Source of the DNA: CAJCBL01 sp035298965
Lineage (GTDB): Bacteria > Verrucomicrobiota > Verrucomicrobiia > Opitutales > Opitutaceae
Assembly: GCA_035298965.1 (NCBI GenBank)
Contig: DATGXO010000018.1
Span: forward strand, 1-20,258
Direction: 5' to 3'
Length of the DNA stretch: 20,258 bases
The position numbers and the translations under genes are program-made. Below, in pieces: positions 7,100 through 20,258 of this stretch (position 1 is the first letter of the stretch; the number at the start of each line of letters is the position of its first letter). A model generated the notes under the pieces. The model searched no databases and was not told the DNA's origin. It saw only the letters and a list, made by a program, of their open reading frames with translations.

Positions 7100-9259
7100 T
7101 TACCGGACCTGGAGACGCAGGAAGAACCGTGTCGCTCCGGCCGGCACTTCCGCGACATGCGCCACCTGCCGCTGGGTCCCGGTGGCCGTATAGGTCGCCG
7201 CGGTGGTCCACGTCACCAGGTCCTGGCTCGATTGGACATCGTAGCGGAGCCCATCGGCCACGGCTCGCACCGGGAAGCTCAGCGTCAATGTCTTCGTCGC
7301 AGCGCTGCCATCGTACACGGCCGTCGTCGTCGCTGAGACTTGCCCGCGCGCAGGCAGGTCAAACGCGTACCGCAGGAGGTTCGTGAGGCCGACACCGTCG
7401 GGATCCGCATCGGCGCCTCCGATCGCGGGATTCGCCAGGTCCGTGGCCGAGAAGTTGTCGTTCGCCCAATCGGGATAGGTCGTGGGCGCAGCACTGTTGA
7501 TTGTGATGCTGGCGCTGTCTGTGGCACTGGAGAACGGGTTTGTGCCGCCCCCCGCCGACGCCGCCATCTTCGTCCCTTGTTTTCCCGCCGTGGCACCGGT
7601 CTGGTCCCACGCACGATAGCTGAGGCTCGCGCTGCCCGAGTGGATCATGTCCGGCACGCAGCGGATCAGGTCCGCGGAGCGCAGTAGCAGTGCGCTTGCA
7701 CTGGACACCGCGTCGATCGCCGACCACGTGCTGCCTCCGTCCACACTGAATTGCCACATGCCCGTCGTGCCGCTCGTGCCGATGATCGCGACACCGCCGA
7801 GCGCTGACGCGTCCGGGTCGGCGCTGCTGGTCCCGACGACGGCCGCGATCGTGCGACCGCTGTTCGTCGTCTCGTCCTCGGTGATCGAGGGCAACGTCGG
7901 CGCAAACGGCGTCAGCACCGGTGCGTCGTTCGTGGCGATCACGGTCACGGTGGTCGCCACGCTCAACGTCGCGCTGTTGAAGTAGGTGCCGCTGTCCGTG
8001 GCGCTCGTGATGGTGACCACGCGCGCAGTGCTGCCGGGATTGTTGCCGATGTTGCGAAACGTCATCCCATCAATCAACGCGGTCATCTGCGCATCGGTTT
8101 GGCTCAGGCCGGAGATCGAGACGGTCGCGGTGCCTGCGGAAACGGAAACGCCATAGGAGCCCGAGATGCCGCTGAGCGCTCCGCCGGCGCCATTCGTCAA
8201 CGCGATCGCGGTGCCGCTGAATTGCACGACATCGTCCGCAGCCACGGCGCTGACGGTGAACTGAAGTGAAGCGAACCTCTGAGCGCTGTCGTTGGTCGCC
8301 GCCGCCACGCTCCTGTACAAGTCGACCGCGCTCCCGTCCTCGGTAAACGCGGGATTGTTGCCCGTGGCGGCCACCGTCGGCGCGCGCTGGTTGCTGACAA
8401 CGTAGAAGTACTCGTTCGCACCTGTCGGTGTGAGGTTGGTGAGGTTCAGGCCCGCGCTGTTGACGATGCTGTGCGCGCCCGAAAAACCGAGCGTCACCGT
8501 GCCTTCGAGGTTCGCGAGATTTCCGCCGGAAATCGTGACATTGTACGTGGTCCCGCTGCCGGAAATCCCGGTGACCGTAGCCGTCGTGCCGAAGATCACG
8601 AAGTCGGCCGCGTCGACGCCGGTCACTGCCTCCGAGAACACGAACCGCCACGTGAGGCTGTCGGCGCTTGTCGGGCTCGTCGCCGGGTTGCTCCGCAGAA
8701 AATCGGTCACCGTCGGCGCCGCGGCCGCGAGATCCACGTCGAAGTTGTCCAAGTAGATCTTCGTCTGCATCGCTCCGACCACCCCACCGAGGTTTTCCAT
8801 GTCTTCGATCACCAGCTCCTGCCCGGAGCGGTAGCCGAACGCCTCGAACGACACCGTGGTCGACCCTGTGAGGCTCGACAGCGGGATCGAGGTCGAAGTG
8901 CCCCCGAAGGCGGCGGAGAGATACGGTCCCCAACCCGCCGGCCCGCCCGCACTCTGCTGATCGATGTAGATGGTCTTGAGACCAAACTGTCCGCCCGTGT
9001 CCGCTGTCACGACCAACCGAAAGTCGCCCGCCGCCTGATTCTCCGCGATGTAGAGACGGCCACCCGTCTGCGAAATCGTGAAACCGCCGCCCGCCGTGAC
9101 GACGAAATGCAGCCGGCCGATGACGAAGTTTCCGCTCGCGAGCGAGCCGGAGGTGACGGCGCCTCCGAGATCGACCGTTTGCGAAACGGCGTGGGCAATA
9201 GGAGCGACCAACGCGCTTCCGGTCAGGAGCGCGGCAACAAGGCGAAACGGACGGTTCAT
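7100..9259 (-). CDS. large exported beta-sandwich (Ig/cadherin-like) protein with verrucomicrobial C-terminus
   Basis: This is about 719 residues from the ATG giving MNRPFRLV; a second ATG five codons upstream (9274) is possible but would put His residues ahead of the signal peptide. The signal peptide runs to about residue 24 (after AHA). The N-terminal third is Gly/Ser/Thr-rich and beta-type, ending in 'KIYLDNFDVDL'. An SwmB/Ig-like segment follows ('WRFVFSEAVTGVDAADFVIFG'), then two cadherin- or VCBS-like segments ('NPAFTEDGSAVDLY', 'LPSITEDETTNSGRTIA'). Near the C-terminus is a thrombospondin-type-3-like 'ADADPDGVGLTNLLRYAFDL' and a final module with 'YDVQSSQDLVTWT' and 'RFFLRLQV', a combination common in secreted Verrucomicrobia proteins. 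There is no catalytic motif; a cell-surface or adhesion role is inference. Its stop faces the chemoreceptor stop across 126 bp. Confidence 0.85.
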   Translation of the reverse strand: MNRPFRLVAALLTGSALVAPIAHAVSQTVDLGGAVTSGSLASGNFVIGRLHFVVTAGGGFTISQTGGRLYIAENQAAGDFRLVVTADTGGQFGLKTIYIDQQSAGGPAGWGPYLSAAFGGTSTSIPLSSLTGSTTVSFEAFGYRSGQELVIEDMENLGGVVGAMQTKIYLDNFDVDLAAAAPTVTDFLRSNPATSPTSADSLTWRFVFSEAVTGVDAADFVIFGTTATVTGISGSGTTYNVTISGGNLANLEGTVTLGFSGAHSIVNSAGLNLTNLTPTGANEYFYVVSNQRAPTVAATGNNPAFTEDGSAVDLYRSVAAATNDSAQRFASLQFTVSAVAADDVVQFSGTAIALTNGAGGALSGISGSYGVSVSAGTATVSISGLSQTDAQMTALIDGMTFRNIGNNPGSTARVVTITSATDSGTYFNSATLSVATTVTVIATNDAPVLTPFAPTLPSITEDETTNSGRTIAAVVGTSSADPDASALGGVAIIGTSGTTGMWQFSVDGGSTWSAIDAVSSASALLLRSADLIRCVPDMIHSGSASLSYRAWDQTGATAGKQGTKMAASAGGGTNPFSSATDSASITINSAAPTTYPDWANDNFSATDLANPAIGGADADPDGVGLTNLLRYAFDLPARGQVSATTTAVYDGSAATKTLTLSFPVRAVADGLRYDVQSSQDLVTWTTAATYTATGTQRQVAHVAEVPAGATRFFLRLQVR

Positions 9260-9437
9260 GTGGTGGGGATGCACGCGCTTCGGACGAACCCGCCGGCCGG
9301 TGTGTTACCGACGCGGGGCCGAGCGCAGTGTTAAGGCAACTACCGTCGCTTGCCCTCGCCAAGCCCCAATTGCCTGCAGGCGACCCCGCGGCAAACCAAA
9401 CAAACGGCCGAATCACCGAGCGGTCGGAAGCCCGCGC

Positions 9438-9881
9438 CTACACATCGATCACATCGCCCTTGCCGGGCGGCGGCGTGGGGCGCGGCGGCTCCTGCGGACC
9501 GCGCGGGCCGCGCTGCGCCTTCACTCGTTTCGCACCGAAGAGCACCGTGAACGCCATGTTCGTCAGGCTGATGATCAGCGAACCGAGCAGCGCCGCGCCG
9601 AGGCCTCCGACGTAGAACCCGTCGACGAACCGGCTCGTGGCCCAGAGCAGAAACGCGTTGATGAGCCACAGTCCGAAGCCCGCGGAGAGCACCACCAGCG
9701 GCAGCGTGAACAGCACGAGCAACGGTTTCAGAAAGGCGTTGAAGAGGCTCAGGAGAATCACGACAACCAGCAGAGTCATGCCGTCGTCGCAGTGGATGCC
9801 CGGCACAATCTTGGCCGCCAGCGCCACACCCATCGCGAGAAACAGCCAACGCAGCATCTGATTGAAGAAGCCGTTATTCAT
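9438..9881 (-). CDS. YvlD/DUF360-like (phage-holin-superfamily) membrane protein
   Basis: This 147-residue protein has four hydrophobic helices (about 8-26, 35-56, 57-80 and 92-116) followed by a basic, Pro-rich tail. The family pattern is visible in 'RWLFLAMGVALAAKIVPGIHCDD', 'LLSLFNAFLKPLLVLFTLPLVVLSAGFGLWLINAFLLW' and 'GFYVGGLGAALLGSLIISL', which matches the YvlD group annotated as 'phage holin family protein'. That group is widespread on bacterial chromosomes, so this is not evidence of a prophage, and its function is unknown. The start is 42 bp from the divergent glycosyltransferase start, so the promoters must overlap. It may be co-transcribed with the exported protein 178 bp downstream. 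No Shine-Dalgarno sequence is evident. Confidence 0.85.
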   Translation of the reverse strand: MNNGFFNQMLRWLFLAMGVALAAKIVPGIHCDDGMTLLVVVILLSLFNAFLKPLLVLFTLPLVVLSAGFGLWLINAFLLWATSRFVDGFYVGGLGAALLGSLIISLTNMAFTVLFGAKRVKAQRGPRGPQEPPRPTPPPGKGDVIDV

Positions 9882-9923
9882 CGTCGTTTCGTCGCGACTG
9901 TCGGGGCCGACCCCCTCGGGGCA

Positions 9924-11042
9924 ATGAAAATTCTCCTCGTCCAGGATCGCCTGCGCGGTGGTGGCACCGAGCGGCAGACGGCGTTTCTCGCGCGCGCCTT
10001 TGCGGCCCGCGACCACACCGCCGCCCTGCTCACTTTTCGTCCCGGCGGGACACTCGCCCCCGAGCTCGCCGCGGCCGAGGTGCCACATCGCGCGCTTCAA
10101 CCTTTCGACGCCGGACTCGATTGGTTCGCGCCAGGGCTCGTCGCCGCCGCGCGCGCCGCCGCGCCGGACATCGTTCTCTGCATGGGCCGCATGGCCAATT
10201 GCCGCGCCGCGCAACTCCAGCGCGCCCTGCCGCAGGCCGCCATCGTCGCGACCGTACGAACCGGCAAAACGCTGCCGTGGCTCTACCGCCGCGGTCTGCG
10301 CGCCGCCCGCGGCATCATCGCCAACTCGGAGTTCGCCCGCCGCACGCTCGTCGCGCCAGAAGGCGCCGCAGACCGCTGCGTGGTGATCCCGAACTCCCTG
10401 CTCCACGCCGCCCTGCTCGCCGAGGCCAACACCGCCACCGACTCCGCAACCTCCACCCGTGACGCTGTGCACGAGAGCAGCGACTCCGTCGAAACCGCAA
10501 CGCCGCGCCTGCTCTGCGTCGCCCAATTCCGCCGCGAGAAGAACCAACGCGAACTGCTCGATATCGCCGCGCTCCTCCCGCGCGAGCTGCCTTGGCGCCT
10601 CGCCTTCGTGGGCGATGGCCCGACTCGCGCCGAATGCGAGCGCCACGCCGCGGCGCTCGGTCTCGCCGATCGTGTCGTTTTCCACGGCTGGCAGACCGAT
10701 CCCGCACGCTTCTACCGCGACGCCGCGCTCGCGGTGCTGACGTCGCAGCGCGAGTCGTTGCCAAATTTCCTCGTCGAAGCGCAATGCGCCGGCGTGCCGG
10801 TCGTGAGCTACGAGGTCGGCGGCGCAGCGGAGTGTTTTCGCGATGGCGAAACCGGTCATCTGATCCGCGCCGGCGATCGCGCACGTTTCGCCGCCGCGTT
10901 GACGGAGCTCCTCACCCAACCCGCGCGCCGCGCCGCGATGTCCATTGCCGCACGCGAGCGGGCCCGCGCACAGTTCGACCCCGAGCGCCAAGTCGCCGCA
11001 CACCTGGATTTCTTCGCGCGCCTCCGGTCGCAGCATCTGTAG
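9924..11042 (+). CDS. GT4-family glycosyltransferase
   Basis: This 372-residue, two-Rossmann (GT-B) glycosyltransferase has an N-terminal acceptor domain starting 'MKILLVQDRLRGGGTERQ', the usual Gly-rich first loop. The C-terminal nucleotide-sugar domain has 'VAQFRREKNQRELLDI', 'FVGDGP.R.E', 'VVFHGWQ' and the GT4 E-x7-E pair Glu277/Glu285 in 'RESLPNFLVEAQCAGVPVV'. Such enzymes move a sugar from an activated donor to a lipid or glycan in envelope polysaccharide synthesis; donor and acceptor cannot be read from the sequence. The two domains are joined by a low-complexity Ser/Thr/Ala-rich stretch (about residues 168-193), longer than usual. A perfect hairpin follows the stop directly. The next gene starts 77 bp downstream on the same strand but is functionally unrelated. 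Confidence 0.92.
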   Translation: MKILLVQDRLRGGGTERQTAFLARAFAARDHTAALLTFRPGGTLAPELAAAEVPHRALQPFDAGLDWFAPGLVAAARAAAPDIVLCMGRMANCRAAQLQRALPQAAIVATVRTGKTLPWLYRRGLRAARGIIANSEFARRTLVAPEGAADRCVVIPNSLLHAALLAEANTATDSATSTRDAVHESSDSVETATPRLLCVAQFRREKNQRELLDIAALLPRELPWRLAFVGDGPTRAECERHAAALGLADRVVFHGWQTDPARFYRDAALAVLTSQRESLPNFLVEAQCAGVPVVSYEVGGAAECFRDGETGHLIRAGDRARFAAALTELLTQPARRAAMSIAARERARAQFDPERQVAAHLDFFARLRSQHL

Positions 11043-11061
11043 GCCACGTCGCCGACGTGGC
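11043..11061. repeat. perfect 8-bp hairpin directly after the glycosyltransferase stop
   Basis: GCCACGTC and its exact reverse complement surround a 3-nt loop (GCC), beginning at the first base after the TAG. TTCT follows but no long T-run, so it is either a weak terminator or a REP-like palindrome. Confidence 0.6.
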
Positions 11062-11119
11062 TTCTCCATCGCCCGAGTTGCGCGCCGCACCGGATCTCCT
11101 AACCCTCCGCGCTCCTCAC

Positions 11120-17515
<6,396 letters not shown>

Positions 17516-17541
17516 CCCGCGCCGCATCGCCTTCACCTGTG

Positions 17542-17563
17542 GAGCTGCTCGCGAGAGCAGCTC
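17542..17563. repeat. perfect 9-bp hairpin downstream of uvrA
   Basis: GAGCTGCTC, loop GCGA, GAGCAGCTC, 26 bp after the uvrA stop. It could end the uvrA transcript or be a REP-like palindrome; no T-run follows. Confidence 0.6.
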
Positions 17564-17705
17564 TCTACGCGCATCCGCCGATTTAGCCGCGCGGCACGGT
17601 CTCCCTCCTCCATCGCCGCCCGCAGCCGCGGAATCTGCGGCCACCGTTTTCCAAACGCGCCCGCGCCGCTACGTTCGGCTCGCTCTTCCGCACACCCTGC
17701 CCGCC

Positions 17706-19373
17706 ATGCGCCGCACTGTCCCGCTCCTCGTTCTCGCCCTCGCCGGTCTCGCCACTTACACCACCGCCGCCGTTCCGGCGCCCGATCCCGACGACGGCGG
17801 ACTCACGCTACCTCCCGGATTCCGCGCCTTCATCGTCGCCGATGATCTCACCAAACTTTCCGGCCGCCCACGCGAACAACTCCGCTTCCTCGCCGCCACG
17901 CCCAACGGCGACCTCTACGCCAAGCTCCAGTCCTCGGGCATCGTCGCGCTGCACGACGCCGACGGCGACGGCCGCTTCGAGCAACAGCGCACCTTCGGCT
18001 CCGGCGGCGGCACTGGCATCGCGTTCCACGGCAACTGGCTCTACCACTCGTCTAACACCGCCATCTTCCGCTACCCGTATCGGGTCGGCGAACTCGTTCC
18101 GTCCGGCGAGCAACAGGTCATCGTGCGCGACCTCCCGGAGCAGCGCAGCCACAACTCCAAGAGTTTCGCGTTCGACGCCGAGGGCCGGCTCCTCGTCGAA
18201 GTCGGCTCGCCCTACAACGTCTTCAGCGAGCCCGACCGCCAGCTCGGCGCGAAGGGCAAGGACGCCACTGAGCACCAGAAGCGCCATGGCGGTTTCTGGC
18301 GCTTCGACGCTGATCGGCTCAACCAGACGCAGGCCGACGGCTTCCATTTCTCCACCGGCCACCGCCACTGCCTCGCGGTCGCCTGGCAGCCCATCGCCCG
18401 CGAGTTCTTCATGGTGATGATGGGCCGCGACAACCTCAGCACTGTGGCTCCGGAATTCTACGACGACTTCGACAACGCTGAACGCGTCGCCGAGGAGATG
18501 CACCGCCTGCACGAGGGCGCCAACCTCGGCTGGCCGTACACTTACTGGGACCCGCATCGCAAGGCGCGCATGGTCGCGCCCGAGTTCGGCGGCGACAACC
18601 GCCAGCGCGCCGAGCCCGGGCGCTACCCCGATCCGCTCATCGCGTTCCCTGCCCACTGGGCGCCGTTGCAGATGACGTTCTACACCGGCGCGCAATTCCC
18701 GGCGCGTTACCGCGGCGGCGCCTTCATCGCGTTCCACGGATCGTGGAATCGCGCGCCTCTGCCGCAGGACGGCTTCAACATCGCCTTCGTCCCCTTCGAC
18801 GAACGCGGCAATCCGCTCGGCACCTACGAGATCTTCGCCGCAAACAAGGGCCCGCAACGTTTCCGCATGGGCGGTGTCGCTGTCGCTCCGGACGGATCGC
18901 TCTTCATCAGCGAGACCGACCGCGGTCGCATCTGGCGGATCATCTACGTGGGCGACAACGCCACCACGCCGGCCGCGAACATCCCCGCCCAGACGTCCGC
19001 CACACCGGCCGACGTCTTGCCCACACCCGCGGGATCCATCCTCTCCAGTGCGCTCGGCGCGACACTCTACGAGCGGCACTGCGCCACCTGTCACATGCCC
19101 GACGGTGCCGGCGCCGGCAACATGCAGCCCGCGCTCGTCGGCAGTCCGATCGTCGCCGGCGAGCCCGCACGGTTGATCGACCTGATCCTCCGCGGTCCCG
19201 ACGCCGTACTGCCGGCCGACCGTCCTCGGTACGCAAACGCGATGCCGCCCTTTGCACCGTTGCTGAACAACGACGAGACCGCCGCCCTCGTGAACTTCCT
19301 GCGCCAACGCTTCGGCCAGACCTCCGCCGCTGTCACGCCCGCCGAAGTCTCCGCGATCCGGGCACGCCAATAG
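17706..19373 (+). CDS. exported PQQ-dependent sugar dehydrogenase fused to cytochrome c
   Basis: This 555-residue protein has a signal peptide to about residue 21. A six-bladed beta-propeller of the glucose/sorbosone dehydrogenase type follows, seen in 'LPPGFRAFIVADDLTKLSGRPREQLRF', 'NGDLYAKL', 'GIAFHGNWLYHSSNTAIFRYPY', 'STGHRHCLAVAW', 'GANLGWPYTYWD', 'FHGSWNR' and 'FISETDRGRIWRI'. A Pro/Thr/Ala linker leads to a C-terminal class I cytochrome c domain with heme-binding CATCH (Cys459, Cys462, His463) and a likely axial Met513 in 'ANAMPPF'. Such enzymes oxidise a sugar or sugar alcohol in the periplasm using PQQ and pass electrons to the attached heme, then to a respiratory carrier. PQQ as cofactor is inferred from the family; the substrate is unknown. 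It is a single-gene unit flanked by REP-like palindromes on both sides. No PQQ synthesis genes are in the window. Confidence 0.93.
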   Translation: MRRTVPLLVLALAGLATYTTAAVPAPDPDDGGLTLPPGFRAFIVADDLTKLSGRPREQLRFLAATPNGDLYAKLQSSGIVALHDADGDGRFEQQRTFGSGGGTGIAFHGNWLYHSSNTAIFRYPYRVGELVPSGEQQVIVRDLPEQRSHNSKSFAFDAEGRLLVEVGSPYNVFSEPDRQLGAKGKDATEHQKRHGGFWRFDADRLNQTQADGFHFSTGHRHCLAVAWQPIAREFFMVMMGRDNLSTVAPEFYDDFDNAERVAEEMHRLHEGANLGWPYTYWDPHRKARMVAPEFGGDNRQRAEPGRYPDPLIAFPAHWAPLQMTFYTGAQFPARYRGGAFIAFHGSWNRAPLPQDGFNIAFVPFDERGNPLGTYEIFAANKGPQRFRMGGVAVAPDGSLFISETDRGRIWRIIYVGDNATTPAANIPAQTSATPADVLPTPAGSILSSALGATLYERHCATCHMPDGAGAGNMQPALVGSPIVAGEPARLIDLILRGPDAVLPADRPRYANAMPPFAPLLNNDETAALVNFLRQRFGQTSAAVTPAEVSAIRARQ

Positions 19374-19400
19374 ACAGGCACCGCGGCTGGCTCCGTCGAT

Positions 19401-19462
19401 GGGGCGGGCCTTACGCCCGCCATCCGCTTCCGCGCAGGCTTGGCGGGCGTAGAGCCCGCCCC
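19401..19462. repeat. REP-like double hairpin (22-bp imperfect inverted repeat)
   Basis: Arms 19401-19422 and 19441-19462 are reverse complements with two adjacent mismatches, around an 18-nt loop. Each arm is itself a hairpin with a perfect 7-bp stem (GGCGGGC/GCCCGCC) and 5-nt loop, a BIME-like arrangement. A smaller palindrome (CCCTG, loop AGGCGC, CAGGG) lies at 19473-19488. It sits in the gap after the dehydrogenase and may also terminate it. Confidence 0.78.
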
Positions 19463-19637
19463 GCCACCCGAACCCTGAGGCGCCAGGGACGGCCCGTGGC
19501 GCGGTGCTTCAGCCCGCGCCAGCGGACACGAGCAGTCTCCGCAATCATCTGCGCAACCGGAGCCCGGCAGTGCGCTCCGCGATCGCGGCTCGCCTCCCGT
19601 CTCCCGCCGATTTTGCTTCGGGGCAACTCCTCCCCCC

Positions 19638-20060
19638 ATGGACCAGGACCACGAACACCTCCGCCTGCTCACGATCTTCCACTACGTTGTCGCCGGCATC
19701 GCCGCGCTCTTCGCGTGTTTTCCGCTGATCCACCTCGCCGTCGGGCTGTTCTTCATCCTCGCGCCCGCATCGATGACCGGCTCCGGGCAGCCACCGCCGC
19801 CCGCGTTCCTCGGCTGGATCTTCGTGATCTTCGCCTCGTGCTTCATCCTCGCCGGCTGGACCTTCGCCGCCTGTGTGCTCTATGCGGGGCGTTGCCTCGC
19901 CAAACGCCGCCGCCTGCTGTTCTGCCAGGTCATGGCAGGCGTCGAATGCATGTTCATGCCGTTCGGCACCGCGCTCGGCGTCTTCACGCTTCTTGTACTG
20001 ACACGCCCCTCGGTGAAGCCCCTGTTCGACGATCAACGCCCGACGCCGCGCCTCGGCTGA
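19638..20060 (+). CDS. small hypothetical membrane protein
   Basis: This 140-residue protein has an acidic N-terminus 'MDQDHEHLRLL' and about three strongly hydrophobic segments (12-40, 58-84, 103-121) separated by a Pro-rich loop and a basic 'KRRRLLF' stretch. I recognise the general type as a small integral membrane protein of a kind found in Verrucomicrobia and relatives, but know no function or named family. The ATG is the only plausible start, and membrane character begins right after it. It follows a 264-bp gap containing the REP-like palindromes, so it probably has its own promoter. Its 3' end overlaps the convergent minus-strand frame by 28 bp. Confidence 0.72.
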   Translation: MDQDHEHLRLLTIFHYVVAGIAALFACFPLIHLAVGLFFILAPASMTGSGQPPPPAFLGWIFVIFASCFILAGWTFAACVLYAGRCLAKRRRLLFCQVMAGVECMFMPFGTALGVFTLLVLTRPSVKPLFDDQRPTPRLG

Positions 20061-20258
20061 ATCCGCGCTCGCGCGGCAGTCTTGCGCGACCAGAGCACGC
20101 GCAGCGGGCCGGCCAGCAGGCCACCCCAGCGCGCGACGCGGGCCCACCGTGGCGCGAACCGGGCGAGCAACCCAAGCGCCACGCCGCCGATCTGCGGCGA
20201 GACGAGTCCGCCGAACGTCACACTCGACCGGACCAATGCGACGGCGCGATCAACCCAC
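20033..20258 (-). CDS. 3' end of an unrecognised protein gene (runs off right edge)
   Basis: The minus-strand frame is open from the right edge to a TGA at 20033, giving 74 visible residues. They contain two short hydrophobic stretches ('FGGLVSPQIGGVALGLLARF', 'WGGLLAGPLRVLW') and a basic tail, consistent with the C-terminus of a membrane-associated protein. The internal TTG and GTG codons are unlikely starts because the frame continues upstream without a break. The 28-bp tail-to-tail overlap with the plus-strand membrane gene is plausible but lowers confidence. Function is not recognised. Confidence 0.5.
   Translation of the reverse strand, partial: WVDRAVALVRSSVTFGGLVSPQIGGVALGLLARFAPRWARVARWGGLLAGPLRVLWSRKTAARARIQPRRGVGR

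Noticed and set aside
9438..9881. Prophage remnant suggested by the 'phage holin' family name.
   Set aside because: The YvlD-type family is common on chromosomes, and no lysin, capsid or integrase gene is near.
10425..10503. Low-complexity linker in the glycosyltransferase as another heptamer insert.
   Set aside because: It is Ser/Thr/Ala-rich but no consistent 7-nt register could be found.
9438..11090. Minus-strand frame of 550 codons ending in the holin-like protein.
   Set aside because: Only the last 147 codons are membrane-protein-like; the upstream part is the shadow of the glycosyltransferase.
10592..11119. Upstream in-frame extension of the uvrA frame by 176 codons.
   Set aside because: It overlaps the glycosyltransferase in another frame and is Arg-rich without conserved character; the UvrA fold begins right at the ATG at 11120.

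Overview
The window is high-GC, densely coding bacterial DNA, most consistent with a member of the Verrucomicrobia, probably Opitutaceae. This is inferred from protein character, since no database search was possible. Pointers are a double-length UvrA-like protein, a secreted protein with the thrombospondin-type-3-like C-terminus common in that phylum, a DUF1573/rhodanese/MauE gene trio, and a general lack of clear Shine-Dalgarno sequences.

Layout. (1) 1-1521, plus strand: a compact operon of a DUF1573 exported protein (5' end outside the window), a membrane-anchored rhodanese and a MauE/DoxX-like membrane protein, probably a periplasmic thiol or sulfur redox module. (2) 1518-5183, minus strand: dihydrolipoamide dehydrogenase (lpdA), then a PAS-PAS-HisKA-HATPase-REC hybrid histidine kinase whose stop codon overlaps the MauE stop. 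(3) 5453-6973, plus strand: a chemoreceptor without a visible HAMP domain, divergent from lpdA across 269 bp in which no convincing promoter was seen. (4) 7100-9881, minus strand: a large exported beta-sandwich protein preceded by a small YvlD-like four-helix membrane protein. (5) 9924-17515, plus strand: a GT4 glycosyltransferase, then a 2131-residue tandem UvrA with four ATPase sites and eight CxxC zinc pairs. (6) 17706-19373, plus strand: an exported PQQ-type sugar dehydrogenase fused to cytochrome c. (7) 19638 to the end: a small membrane protein, and the 3' end of an unrecognised minus-strand gene running off the right edge. No gene-free stretch exceeds 300 bp.

The most unusual signal is at the DNA level. 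The giant uvrA reading frame is interrupted, in frame, at loops and domain linkers by at least eleven short arrays of degenerate seven-base tandem units. The repeat word usually differs between arrays but the period is always 7 nt, and several words recur at distant sites. Two related arrays, in inverted orientation, lie in the lpdA-kinase intergenic gap, so this is a DNA element family rather than a protein repeat. Two of the uvrA arrays are followed directly by near-perfect 14-bp inverted repeats with 3-nt loops; the distal arm is conserved UvrA coding sequence (in one case Walker B). This resembles, in concept, the in-frame palindromic elements of Rickettsia and the heptanucleotide STRR repeats of cyanobacteria. 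REP-like hairpins also occur between genes at 11043, 17542 and 19401.
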